Counted from the stretch's first letter, positions 1 through 9,174 are shown. The stretch is 64,000 nt of DNA from ENR-C587 sp942493235 (GCA_942493235.1 OW818676.1:3100001-3164000), one strand, 5' to 3'. Translations and numbers: made by a program. The notes: a model not told the origin generated them from the letters alone.

Positions 1-407
1 AAAAAAACAATTTGGGCATTCCACTGCCAATGGGCAAAGTCAGTGTATTTAAAAAAAGCACAAAAGGAAACATTTTAGTAGGAGAAGACGGTATCAGTCA
101 CACTCCGAAAAATGAAACTGTAAAGCTTGAAGTAGGTAAAGCATTTGATATTGTTATTGATGAAGTGATGGGCAATCCCAGAAATATTTCAAATAATTAT
201 ACCGAATATATTTCCGAAATTGAAATCCGAAACCGCAAAGACGAAGATATTGAAGTGAATGTATCTAAATATATCTGGGGAGATGTCGAGATAATAGAAT
301 CTACTTACAAAGTTTCGGAGCAAAAAGGAAAACAGTATATTTTTAAAGTACCGGTTAAAAAAGATTCTGTTCAGAAATTTGTGATAAAGTACAGAGTAAA
401 ATCCTAA
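1..407 (+). CDS. C-terminal end of a DUF4139-domain protein (partial)
   Basis: The reading frame is open to the left edge, so only the last ~135 residues are present and the real start lies outside the window. The visible part has the typical end of DUF4139 proteins: 'PLPMGKVSVFKK', then 'GEDGISHTPKNETVKLEVG' and 'AFDIV', followed by beta-rich sequence ending in 'VKKDSVQKFVIKYRVKS'. The family is usually an exported or periplasmic mucoidy-inhibitor-like protein of unknown biochemical role. No terminator is obvious behind it; the palindrome array begins about 80 bases downstream and could serve that function. The assignment is by recalled motif similarity only. Confidence 0.7.
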   Translation, partial: KNNLGIPLPMGKVSVFKKSTKGNILVGEDGISHTPKNETVKLEVGKAFDIVIDEVMGNPRNISNNYTEYISEIEIRNRKDEDIEVNVSKYIWGDVEIIESTYKVSEQKGKQYIFKVPVKKDSVQKFVIKYRVKS

Positions 408-488
408 TTCTTTTTATGATTTACTATTTGAAATTATTAAAAAAGGGCACTTCGCTATTTTGTGTAGTTGGTGCCCGGAGACTTTCAT

Positions 489-1655
489 TCTACCAATATT
501 CAATAGCTAACGATGTTGGAAGACCAACCGCACTACGCAGAGCATAGTAAGGAGACGTGCCAATTCCTATTTCCTACTTTCAACTTTACGAACTTTATAA
601 CTTCCATTCTACCAATATTCAACAGCTAACGCTATTGGAAGACCTGCCTTACTACGCAGAGCGTAGTAAGGAGACGAAAGGGAGTACCATATTCATTTTA
701 CCAATGTTCAACAGCTAACGCTGTTGGAAGAAAAATCCATACATGATCTTCAAGCCCTCCCCTTGGGGAGGGTTTGGGTGGGGTTGAAAGATTTTCACCC
801 ACCAGCCACACTACGCAGAGCGTAGTGCGGAGACGAAAGGGAGTGCCAAATTCATTTTACCAATGTTCAACAGCTAACGCTATTGGAAGAATAGAACCAC
901 TCCCTAATTCCAAATTCCGAAGAAAGTACCCATCCCGTCATCGCTTCGCGATGCCACCCCTCCTTTTGGAGGGGAATTTGAAGAATAGTTGATACATGAT
1001 GGCTTTTCTACCAATATTCAACAGCTAACGCTATTGGAAGAATAGAACCACTTCCTAATTCCAAATTCCGAAGAAAGTACCCACCCCGTCATCGCTTCGC
1101 GATGCCACCCCTCCTTTTGGAGGGGAATTTGAAGATTAGTCACTACATGACTTTTCTACCAATGTTCAACAGCTAACGCTGTTGGAAGAAAAGAACCTAT
1201 TTCCTAATATCTATCCCCGAACCCCGAAAAAAGAAACACCCCGTCATCGCTTCGCGATGCCACCCCTCCAATGGATGGGAATTTGAAGAATAGTTGCTAC
1301 CTACCAATATTCAACAATTAGCACTATTGGAAGAATAGAACCACTCCCTAATTCCAAATTCCGAAGAAAGTACCCACCCCGTCATCGCTTCGCGATGCCA
1401 CCCCTCCTTTTGGAGGGGAATTTAAAGATTAGTCACTACATGACTTTACTACCAATATTCAACAGCTAACGCTGTTGGAAGAAAAGAATCGATCAACTTC
1501 CTACTTTATAACTTTCATTCTACCAATATTCAACATCTAACGATGTTGGAAGAAAAATCCATACATGATCTTCAAGCCCTCCCCTTGGGGAGGGTTTGGG
1601 TGGGGTTGAAAGATTTCCAGCCACCCTCCCTACTACGCAGAGCGTAGTGCGGAGA
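489..1655. repeat. Non-coding array of four interleaved palindromic repeat families
   Basis: No credible gene lies in the 1.3 kb between 408 and 1741. It is built from four short repeat types. Family A (core CAACAGCTAACGCTGTTG within a ~32-base unit ending TTGGAAGA) occurs near 490, 610, 699, 858, 1009, 1157, 1301, 1450 and 1521. Family B (hairpin ACTACGC-AGA-GCGTAGT followed by GGAGACG) occurs near 529, 646, 806 and 1627. Family C (CATCGCTTCGCGATG then CCCCTCCTTTTGGAGGGG) occurs near 946, 1087, 1243 and 1383. Family D (CCCTCCCCTTGGGGAGGG) occurs near 755 and 1575. Between 858 and 1450 families A and C alternate as four tandem units of about 148 bases. Families C and D recur at 48.9-49.5 kb. 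Confidence 0.85.
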
Positions 1656-1741
1656 CGTGCAAATTCCTAAATCCTATTTCCAACTTCCTCTTCACAGTCA
1701 CCAAACACTAGTCACCAGACACTACTCCCCACTTCACAAAT

Positions 1742-4700
1742 TTATAACTTTACAAATTTCGAGAAATAAGAATTACTATTGATTTTATATTTAATTAAAT
1801 AAATCCCACTGTTTAACTCGTTAACATTGATTTTTGTAAATTTACCGTTATACTCAACATTAGTTTGTGAACTTACATCTTTTCCTTCCGAATTAAATAT
1901 TGTAATTTCATCATACAACTCTTCGTTATCGATAATTAGGTAATTTGTTACCGGATTAGGAAATATTTTTATTTCATTTTTGTCAATTTCATTAACCGAG
2001 GAAACTTTGTTTGTGGCACCGGGTGTACCTAAGTTAAATAAAGAAACCCAGCTCGAAGCAAGGGCATTATCTAAATAAGGTGAAATTAATTGCAGAGTGG
2101 CTCCACTACCGTTAGCATTAATATCCCAAGGTAATACTGACAAATAGGTAAGTGAATCAACTATATTTCCGTATTTGTCGAGTAAAGCGATGTATTCGCC
2201 CTGTGAACTCAGTCCGAAATTAAAATTACCTATAGATTTAGTAACATTAGGATAAACAGCTCCGAAACTTGCCAATTTCTCAGACAAAACCAAGTATTCT
2301 TTGCGTTTTAAAATTGTGTTATTCGGTATAACAAATAGATGTGTAGGGTCGCTATCTCTGAATGTCCAAGCAGATATATCAATATCGTTTTCAGAATAAT
2401 TATAAATTTCTATCCAGTCATCAGCTTTAAAATTTGGAGAGGAATTATAATTTATTTCGTTAATTACCACATAATTTGTTGAATGACTATAAGGGTAGCA
2501 TCCCATATCTTTGCGAGTACCGTCCGGATCTGTTCCAGTGGAAGGATTTCCGGCATCTATGCATGGCGAATTTACTTTTAGATTAAAGTCTGCTAATTCA
2601 GAGTTAACAAACTCAGGATTAGCAAATACATTACCGGTACCAGGTATTAGCTCTTTATCTGAAAGTGAATAACTTACATTAATAGTAGATACATTATCTT
2701 TATAGACCGACAAATCAGTTGGGCTTGAAAGTATGCAATTAACTACATTTAATGAAGGAGGCGTTGAAGTCTCCAATGGCTGATTTGCATGTAAATTGTA
2801 AATATTTTTATAGAAAGTATTATTAATTACATCGGCAGTAGAACCGTTTTTTGCACTAACGCCACCTCCACGGCAATAACTAATCATATTATTTTTAATA
2901 GTAATATTTGATGAGCCAATGCCTTCAAGGTCACCGGAAGATATACCTTTATCATTAATATTTGTAATTACATTATTTTCAATCAAAATATCGGTACAAT
3001 TATTCATATCAATACCATCATCACCTGAATCGAATAATTTATTATTAGAAATAACACTAGAGGAGCAGGCTATGATTTCAATATCATCATTAAAACAACT
3101 TATAGTATTATTCTGTATATCGCATTTAGAATAAAATGCAATTAGTCCCTCGCCACTATAATTTCCTTTTACAGTATTATTATTAAAATCCAAATTAGAT
3201 TCATGAATATCTACTATTATACCCGGTAAATTTCTGTTATTTTGAATATTACAATGCGAATAAGTAACCTTGTCTGTTCTAACCGCCATATTTCTAATAT
3301 TTGTAAAATCACAATGTATAAATTCACAATTATTCTTTGAATCTTCAATTTTAACCTCATTATAATATTCAAAGTAAGAATTTGTGCTTAGTTTAATTGG
3401 TTCGGCAGATGTACCGACAAAGCTTAATTTCCCGTTTACATATAATTTAGTATTGTCATTAAAAAATATTTCAACACCCGGCTGAGCAGTAATTGAAGCA
3501 TTAGACTTAACTTTTACTATACAGTCAATATAATACGGAGAATTAGCTTTAGTCATTACATAGTTATTCTCAATAGAACAGGGAACTATCGTACCGTTTT
3601 TATAGACGAACCAGTTAAAATTCTCATAGCCTTCGATTGAGAAATTGCCATCAATTGCCTCAACTTTCCAGAAATACTTTTTATTATTTTCGAGTTGAGT
3701 ATAAATCGTCAAAGTAGTATCAATAATATTATCATAAATAACTGTTTTTTCGTTAGCATATAGTTTATCTGTGCTAATATAAAATTTATATTTAACCTGT
3801 CTGCCGGTATTACTATTTGATGACTGCCATTTAAAAACCGGAGTACCGACAATAGTATTATTCATAGGATAAGCTCTAAACATAGTAGGGCAGCTGTCTA
3901 ATTGCATTTTTAATTCTTCATAGCGTTCTCGAATATAGTACTTATCATAGTCAATAGCAGCGAGCCACTTAGCTTCATCAGTATTATCGCAAGTATCTTC
4001 TAATACGGCATCATGGATAAAATTCTGCAAGCTGTCGATAATCGGATATAAGTAAGCCGTAGTATATATAGTACTTGCTAATTCTACGGCTTTTGCTTTT
4101 AAATCCGTAAATACTTTAGGGTTCCATATAGCTTTTTCTAAATAAGGATTATCCTGCCAATATCGCTCTGTACTAAGGTCGAATTTTCTATTTAAATTAT
4201 TTTTACTTAGAGTTTTATCTAAATCCCAGGGTAGCATCAACCATTTACCATTAGCATCCGCTTGATGATACATATAATAATTATGATAGTAAGTACTTCC
4301 GTTTAATAATAACCAGTTAAGAGTAATCATTTTTAGCATGTTCTCGTAGTCAAAAGTCTTTTGAGCAAAATCATAATATGAGCTTTGAGATGCATCGGCA
4401 ATATCATTTACCAATTGCATTAAATCATCTGATGTAGCAGCAGAACCGGTTTTCTTCTCCCACATCAGCATATTGTCAACTATGTTTAGGCATGCCCCCT
4501 CACCGGTTGCTTTATAAAGATTAGCATTTTCATTCATTCCTCTTGATGTAAGAAACTGCTCGTCAACATTTTCGGTTCTATTAAATAAGCCTATAAATTT
4601 ACCGTTGATATATAGTTTAGCAAAATCCGTCTCGAAGCAAGGCACACCGGCTTCTCTGAATACTCTTGAGCACAATGAAGAACGAATATATGAAGGGTCT

Positions 4701-5062
4701 TCAAATTCAGCATTAAAATTAAGAGCAAATCTTCCATTTTCGAATGGAGTGTTATTGAATTTGAGTTTTAAGGATTTCTTTTTAAAAGCACGAGTGCCGT
4801 CTCCCCTAATTCTTAAATTCAAATCTTCCCAAACTTGATTATTATAAGTCAGCTTAGCAGTTACATATATATCTTCGGAGAAATTTAGCATTATTGAATC
4901 GTAATCGCTTTGTTTACACTCGATATAATACTCTTTTACGGAAGCAAATAAAATATTTGTATTAAAACTTGTAAAAATGATCAAAAACAAAAAAAATAAT
5001 TTGTTAATTAGCGAACTTTTCTCTAAATTAGCCTTTGCGATATGTGTGTTATCTGTTTTCAT
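1742..5062 (-). CDS. Secreted CotH-kinase / beta-helix / lamin-tail protein with T9SS sorting domain
   Basis: 1106 residues. A hydrophobic export segment lies at about residues 21-38. The next ~350 residues resemble the CotH spore-coat kinase family: 'LRIRGDGTRAFKKKSLKLKF' near the start, 'LYINGKFIGLFNRTENVDEQF', and the metal-site motif 'LMLPWDLDKTL'. CotH enzymes phosphorylate proteins with ATP; activity here is inference. A fibronectin-like stretch follows, then repeated 'NN.I'-type coils of a right-handed beta-helix (about 560-830), a lamin-tail domain ('VVINEINYNSSPNFKADDWIEIYNYS'-like, about 870-1000) and a C-terminal T9SS type-A domain ('IKIFPNPVTNYLII', 'GIYLIKYKI'). It is expected on the outer surface or released. 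A consensus promoter sits 35-65 bases upstream. Confidence 0.85.
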   Translation of the reverse strand: MKTDNTHIAKANLEKSSLINKLFFLFLIIFTSFNTNILFASVKEYYIECKQSDYDSIMLNFSEDIYVTAKLTYNNQVWEDLNLRIRGDGTRAFKKKSLKLKFNNTPFENGRFALNFNAEFEDPSYIRSSLCSRVFREAGVPCFETDFAKLYINGKFIGLFNRTENVDEQFLTSRGMNENANLYKATGEGACLNIVDNMLMWEKKTGSAATSDDLMQLVNDIADASQSSYYDFAQKTFDYENMLKMITLNWLLLNGSTYYHNYYMYHQADANGKWLMLPWDLDKTLSKNNLNRKFDLSTERYWQDNPYLEKAIWNPKVFTDLKAKAVELASTIYTTAYLYPIIDSLQNFIHDAVLEDTCDNTDEAKWLAAIDYDKYYIRERYEELKMQLDSCPTMFRAYPMNNTIVGTPVFKWQSSNSNTGRQVKYKFYISTDKLYANEKTVIYDNIIDTTLTIYTQLENNKKYFWKVEAIDGNFSIEGYENFNWFVYKNGTIVPCSIENNYVMTKANSPYYIDCIVKVKSNASITAQPGVEIFFNDNTKLYVNGKLSFVGTSAEPIKLSTNSYFEYYNEVKIEDSKNNCEFIHCDFTNIRNMAVRTDKVTYSHCNIQNNRNLPGIIVDIHESNLDFNNNTVKGNYSGEGLIAFYSKCDIQNNTISCFNDDIEIIACSSSVISNNKLFDSGDDGIDMNNCTDILIENNVITNINDKGISSGDLEGIGSSNITIKNNMISYCRGGGVSAKNGSTADVINNTFYKNIYNLHANQPLETSTPPSLNVVNCILSSPTDLSVYKDNVSTINVSYSLSDKELIPGTGNVFANPEFVNSELADFNLKVNSPCIDAGNPSTGTDPDGTRKDMGCYPYSHSTNYVVINEINYNSSPNFKADDWIEIYNYSENDIDISAWTFRDSDPTHLFVIPNNTILKRKEYLVLSEKLASFGAVYPNVTKSIGNFNFGLSSQGEYIALLDKYGNIVDSLTYLSVLPWDINANGSGATLQLISPYLDNALASSWVSLFNLGTPGATNKVSSVNEIDKNEIKIFPNPVTNYLIIDNEELYDEITIFNSEGKDVSSQTNVEYNGKFTKINVNELNSGIYLIKYKINSNSYFSKFVKL

Positions 5063-5096
5063 TGCATTCTTTATAATGTGAACAATATTGATTATT

Positions 5097-5127
5097 CAAA
5101 TTTAATAGATAAAAGTCAAATTACAAA
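5097..5127 (-). promoter_or_regulatory. Bacteroidota-type promoter for the CotH-family gene
   Basis: Read on the minus strand this is TTTG, 19 bases, then TAAATTTG, a perfect match to the TTTG-N19-TAnnTTTG promoter of Bacteroidota primary sigma factors. The -7 box ends 35 bases before the ATG at 5062, giving a short leader. The pattern is seen; promoter function is inferred. Confidence 0.65.
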
Positions 5128-5223
5128 ACAATTTAAGTAAAAAAATATTTGTTTTTGAAATTTTTTTTCAATATTTTTAGTTTTTCTTTTTAAAATGATA
5201 TTTAAAATAAAATATAGGGAAAT

Positions 5224-5709
5224 ATGAATAAGCCATTTATACTTGTAGTAGATGATAACAAAATCACAACTAAACTACTTCGCAGATATTTAGAAGCCAA
5301 TGGATATGAAGCTTTAGAGGCTTACGATGGTATAGACTGTTTGGAAAAGGTTGATTTAAGGCAACCCGATGCCATAGTATTAGACGTTATGATGCCTCGC
5401 CTTGATGGATACGAGACATCAAAACGCCTTAAATCAAACGAGGCTACAAAGCATATACCTGTAGTTATAGTAACGGCTCTTAACGACGTAGCTAATCAAA
5501 TCAAATCGATAGAAGCTGGTGCCGATGACTTCTTAAGCAAACCGATTGAAGAAAAGCTATTAATTGCAAAAGTAAAGCTACTATCATCTTTAAACATCGA
5601 AAATAAAAAAGTTATCGCTTTATCTTCAGCTATTGAAAAGCAAAAAGCCGGCAATTATGACATCGCATCAAAAACAATTGATGAGATTTATGATGAATCT
5701 GGAATATAG
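5224..5709 (+). CDS. Single-domain response regulator with C-terminal extension
   Basis: 161 residues. Residues 1-120 form a CheY-like receiver domain: acidic pocket D10-D11, phospho-acceptor D54 in 'VLDVMMPRLDGYE', T84 and K106 in 'FLSKPI'. The last ~40 residues are helical with no DNA-binding domain, so output is probably by protein contact. No histidine kinase is adjacent; the nearest one is at 17266-21207. The ATG at 5224 follows 'AGGGAAAT'. It diverges from the CotH-type gene and is followed by a perfect 12-base hairpin at 5824. The family is certain, the partner unknown. Confidence 0.9.
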   Translation: MNKPFILVVDDNKITTKLLRRYLEANGYEALEAYDGIDCLEKVDLRQPDAIVLDVMMPRLDGYETSKRLKSNEATKHIPVVIVTALNDVANQIKSIEAGADDFLSKPIEEKLLIAKVKLLSSLNIENKKVIALSSAIEKQKAGNYDIASKTIDEIYDESGI

Positions 5710-5823
5710 CTCTAATAAAAAAGAGTTCGTAACTATTGAATCAGTAAAACCCGTCTCAAAATGACAATTGCCATTATCAATATAAGTCTATGGCAAAACA
5801 GTAGATTATTCACTTTTTTGTAA

Positions 5824-5853
5824 TTCAACCTGACGTTAAACCGTCAGGTTGAA
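5824..5853. terminator. Perfect 12-bp hairpin, likely terminator of the response regulator gene
   Basis: TTCAACCTGACG pairs perfectly with CGTCAGGTTGAA around a 6-base loop, about 115 bases after the stop codon. The right side lacks a long T run (AATTTCAT); the left side has CTTTTTTG. It could act on either strand. The rest of the gene-free stretch 5710-6070 is plain AT-rich DNA. Confidence 0.45.
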
Positions 5854-6070
5854 ATTTCATATTATATTATTCAATAGTATATGAATTAAATCTATAGTAA
5901 AACTATCGATTTTTGATTTCTTAGTTACTCAACCCAACGCCTAATTATATGTTTTATAAGCATTTATAATATTTACAATTATTCTATTAAAGAACTAAAA
6001 ATACTTATTGTGGACTTTTGCAAAAGACTTAATTTGTTTTTTATTGAGTTTTCAAATGTGCCTAAATAAT

Positions 6071-6343
6071 TTAAGAAATTGAACTGTGGACTATAGCCAA
6101 GATATAAACTTTATCATCAATAGATTTGATAATTATTTTATATGCAGAATGCTTCATTTCATAATAATCCGTGCCAGGTATATCATAATACTTAGTTACA
6201 TTAAGCGGGAATTTTGTTAGCTTTTCTATTGATGTAATTAGTATGCTTATTCTGGATTTAGCATCATCTGAATTGCGAATATAAGCAAATATATTCTCTA
6301 AATCATTGTGAGCAGATTGAGTCCATATTATTTGCTTATCCAT
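6071..6343 (-). CDS. RelE/ParE-family toxin of a type II toxin-antitoxin system
   Basis: 90 residues, normal size for the RelE/ParE superfamily. The N-terminus 'IIWTQSAHNDLENIFAYIRN' matches the ParE opening strand and helix, the middle has 'KLTKFPLNVTKYYDIPG' and 'EMKHSAYKIIIKSIDDKVYILAIVH' is the typical C-terminal sheet. ParE members poison gyrase and RelE members cleave mRNA; the sequence does not decide between them. The gene overlaps the end of the upstream antitoxin gene by 16 bases, the usual translational coupling of such pairs. No other plasmid or phage genes are nearby. Confidence 0.8.
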   Translation of the reverse strand: MDKQIIWTQSAHNDLENIFAYIRNSDDAKSRISILITSIEKLTKFPLNVTKYYDIPGTDYYEMKHSAYKIIIKSIDDKVYILAIVHSSIS

Positions 6344-6516
6344 AGCTCCACCATTTTGTTAATTTCTGAATTCGGGATTAAATTGTCGTGTAATATATCA
6401 TATTCAGCGGCTCGAAGCTTATCGAACACAAATAACTTATACATAATGTCCTCAATATCAAATTCTTGAGGCATAGTCTCGAGCAGTTTCTCTATTTCGC
6501 TTTTTAACGCAATCAT
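6328..6516 (-). CDS. Antitoxin partner of the ParE-type toxin
   Basis: 62 residues. The stretch 'FDIEDIMYKLFVFDKLRAAE' followed by 'NSEINKMVELWISK' resembles small chromosomal antitoxins of the 'EEIMYRLYVREKIE...S.EEVKK.L' type that accompany ParE toxins. It lies upstream of the toxin on the same strand and overlaps it by 16 bases. These antitoxins normally bind and neutralise the toxin and repress their own promoter. There is a 99-base gap to the sigma-factor gene upstream, so independent transcription is likely. Assignment rests on context plus this motif. Confidence 0.7.
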   Translation of the reverse strand: MIALKSEIEKLLETMPQEFDIEDIMYKLFVFDKLRAAEYDILHDNLIPNSEINKMVELWISK

Positions 6517-6615
6517 TATTTTATAAATAAGTTAGTAAAGATAAAATTAGATAAATACAAATAGTATAACTCATCAATATTAAATATTTTGTTTTCGTTA
6601 TTGTTAAGCTAATAA

Positions 6616-7221
6616 TCAGACAAACAGATGCTTATTATTTTTCAAATGGTCATACATTAGTTTTCTTGCTCTGAAAAGATGTGCCTTAACCGTACCAATC
6701 GGAATATTCAATCTTTCGGCAATTTCATTATATTCGAGATCTTCTTCGTGTCTTAATTTTAATATCAGCTTATAATTAGGAGGTAATTTCTCGAAAGCAT
6801 CATTTAAAGTCCTTTTTTTCTCATCATTAAGCACTTTTATATCCGGCATAAAGCTGTCGTCAATAATCTCCATTTCTTCTTCGTCGTCAGAATCATGAGA
6901 TTTTACATTCAAAGATATAACCTGAAACCTCTTTTTCCTTAAAAAGTCAATGCAATTGTTTGAAGCAATCCTATATAACCAAGCAGAGAATGAATATCCG
7001 AATTGGAAAGAGCTTAAAGCATTATAAGCTTTAATAAATGTCTCTTGTGTAATATCTTCTACATCTTCTTCATTTTTGACCATACGACGCACTAAAGAAA
7101 TAACAATTGATTTGTACTTCTTCTGCAGATAATTGAAGCCTGTATTATCTCCCGAGAGGCATTTTTTAATCGCCTCAATATCTTCTTCTTGTGTTGTATT
7201 TGTATTATTAACTGCTTTCAT
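6616..7221 (-). CDS. ECF-type RNA polymerase sigma factor
   Basis: 201 residues. Sigma region 2 lies at about 28-98 ('VEDITQETFIKAYNALSSF', 'FSAWLYRIASNNCIDFLRKK') and region 4 at about 138-190 ('LPPNYKLILKLRHEEDLEYNEIAERLNIPIGTVKAHLFRARKL', shown only in part as a helix-turn-helix). The linker (105-130) is strongly acidic. No standard zinc-finger anti-sigma gene follows. Instead the gene directly upstream (7222-8793) encodes an unknown 523-aa protein whose stop codon abuts this ATG with no gap, so the two are almost certainly co-transcribed and translationally coupled. Confidence 0.92.
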   Translation of the reverse strand: MKAVNNTNTTQEEDIEAIKKCLSGDNTGFNYLQKKYKSIVISLVRRMVKNEEDVEDITQETFIKAYNALSSFQFGYSFSAWLYRIASNNCIDFLRKKRFQVISLNVKSHDSDDEEEMEIIDDSFMPDIKVLNDEKKRTLNDAFEKLPPNYKLILKLRHEEDLEYNEIAERLNIPIGTVKAHLFRARKLMYDHLKNNKHLFV

Positions 7222-8793
7222 TTACTTTTCGCTAAATTCATCTTTTAAGGCAGATAAAAGTTCAGCTAATTTATTCTTATTAGAGCTGACACTATTAGAA
7301 AACTCAGATAAAACAGCTTCTTCGTCAATTGAAATTTCTTCAACCGATTCTTTATTATATGTATCAGCATTAATTTCGACATCTACATGCTGTTGAGCTA
7401 TTGGTTGTTGAATAATTGGCTGTTGAATAATATTATCGCCATCTAAATCAAATCCGTACATAGATAAATCAATTTCACCTTCACTAAGTGAATTATCAGA
7501 GTCTATAATCACATTAGTATTTGTAGGTTCCATTTCCTTGACTATTCCTAAGGTAATTGACTCGTTAATTTCTTCAGAAATAGTATCAGCAATTTCTTTA
7601 GTAAAAGATGAAAGAGACATGTCAATATTGTCTTTTGTAACTGATTCTTCATCGAGATTTTCAAAATCAACTAAATCAATGCTATCATCGGCAGTCAAAT
7701 TATCATATTCATCTATTAAATGAATTTCTTTATCAATATCAATCGACTCAGGAATTTCAATATTTTGAGTAAACTCAGTATTAAACTCAAAATTATTAGT
7801 TAGATTAAAATCCTTTATCGTATCCGGCTCTGTGCCATAATCCTCTCCTTCCGAATAATATGCTTCTTCGGAAATATCGTGTGTAGATTGATTTTTGCTA
7901 AGATTTTCCTTTAGCGAAAGAGCCATATTTAGATAATTGCTATTTGCCTGCTCGATTTCTTTAGTAACTTTAGTTACTTTATCATCATCGGAACCATATA
8001 AATTATCAGCATCATAGAGAGATTTATAGATGAACCCGAGTAGGTATTTTTTTGATATAAGAAGTAATTCTCCAGAGCGGAACATTTGTTCTAATTTAGT
8101 CGATAAATTGAATAAATTCTTATCATCAAAATAGATAATTACAGCTTCAATTGGAATTTTAGCGGTGTCTTTATGTTCAGCTTCAGAATTGAAGAAGATA
8201 AATAGCGGACTCATCAGTTGCACAAATTCTTCAGGGCTAAGGGATTGAATTTTCTCGTTATCAATTTCACTTATAATTTTATCAAATTCTGAAATCGGTA
8301 TCAGATCCATCGAGGATTTAATCAAATTTTTACGTTGTACATGCTCAATAAATCCGTCAGCAATATATTTATTATCAAAGAGATAATTAAGTCTCTTAAT
8401 AATTTCGTGATAAGTCTTAGTCTGCTCCCAGCGGTAAACAAACCATTTAATGGCAGTACGAGGGCGGCAGAGCATATTTAATCTGGTTTTTACGGCAGAA
8501 TTAATAACCTGCGGAAGTGTCAGCGATGAAAATCGGGCATTTTTCTTATAAAGTTCATCAAGCTGTTTAAGGAAAGCATTCAGCTTAGGGTCGTCAATAT
8601 TAAATCTCTGATTTGACGAACGAGCTATTTGTTCTTCATATATCCACCAATCAACTTCAGCCGAAAAATAAACCTTAAACGACTGTTCAATTTTTGGATT
8701 AAACAGTATAGAATACAGATTAACATATTCATCGGATAGGTTAAGCTGCTCGGCAAGTAATTGTTCTTTTTGTTCCAAATATTTTTCAAACAT
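7222..8793 (-). CDS. Unrecognised 523-aa protein coupled to the ECF sigma factor
   Basis: I do not recognise this protein. Residues 1-290 look mostly alpha-helical with conserved-looking aromatic and basic stretches ('AEVDWWIYEEQIARSS', 'RTAIKWFVYRWEQTKTYHEI'). Residues ~300-523 are very acidic and probably disordered, with a short Q-rich repeat ('IIQQPIIQQPIAQQ') and a helical tail ('NKLAELLSALKDEFSEK'). No signal peptide or membrane segment is visible, so it should be cytoplasmic. Its TAA touches the ATG of the sigma factor gene. A regulatory role on that sigma factor is possible from position alone; it does not look like a classical anti-sigma factor. Confidence 0.75.
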   Translation of the reverse strand: MFEKYLEQKEQLLAEQLNLSDEYVNLYSILFNPKIEQSFKVYFSAEVDWWIYEEQIARSSNQRFNIDDPKLNAFLKQLDELYKKNARFSSLTLPQVINSAVKTRLNMLCRPRTAIKWFVYRWEQTKTYHEIIKRLNYLFDNKYIADGFIEHVQRKNLIKSSMDLIPISEFDKIISEIDNEKIQSLSPEEFVQLMSPLFIFFNSEAEHKDTAKIPIEAVIIYFDDKNLFNLSTKLEQMFRSGELLLISKKYLLGFIYKSLYDADNLYGSDDDKVTKVTKEIEQANSNYLNMALSLKENLSKNQSTHDISEEAYYSEGEDYGTEPDTIKDFNLTNNFEFNTEFTQNIEIPESIDIDKEIHLIDEYDNLTADDSIDLVDFENLDEESVTKDNIDMSLSSFTKEIADTISEEINESITLGIVKEMEPTNTNVIIDSDNSLSEGEIDLSMYGFDLDGDNIIQQPIIQQPIAQQHVDVEINADTYNKESVEEISIDEEAVLSEFSNSVSSNKNKLAELLSALKDEFSEK

Positions 8794-9174
8794 TTTATTA
8801 TATTCTGTTTTGTCCGTAAATAGATATGCAAAATAATATTATTTATCAAAAAAGTAAAGCATAATTTTGAATTATTCAAATATATTTTGTAAAACGCCTT
8901 AATTAGCATAATACCGACTAAAGAAATCTTGTTTATTCAAATAATTTTTGTTATTTTGAAATGACTAAAATTTATCACAGAGAAAAATATATTATTATGA
9001 GTTATCATTTTTTTGTTTTAAAAATAATTTTTGCAATTATATTATTGAAATAATGGCAACTCAAAATTGAAACTATTTGATAATATGATTTGTTTATTTA
9101 CGTTTTAGTTGTTAAATTGATTCTTCTAAATATAGCAAATAAGTTTTATTTTTTATAATAATTAAAATGGAAAT
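8794..9174. other. AT-rich divergent intergenic region
   Basis: This 381-base stretch separates the minus-strand sigma operon from the plus-strand methyltransferase gene. It is nearly pure A/T with long runs. I see no repeat family, RNA gene or clear promoter box; it presumably carries both divergent promoters. Confidence 0.5.

Noticed and set aside
774..992. Small open frame of 72 codons
   Set aside because: It is made wholly of the repeat families (C, B, A) and has no coding character.
489..1553. CRISPR-like series of ~32-base repeats
   Set aside because: The spacing is irregular, the intervening DNA is itself repetitive, and there are no cas genes.
489..1553. Integron attC-like sites: ATTCAAC and GTTGGAA flank the family A hairpin
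   Set aside because: The sites are too short, the right box does not fit GTTRRRY, and no integrase or gene cassettes are present.
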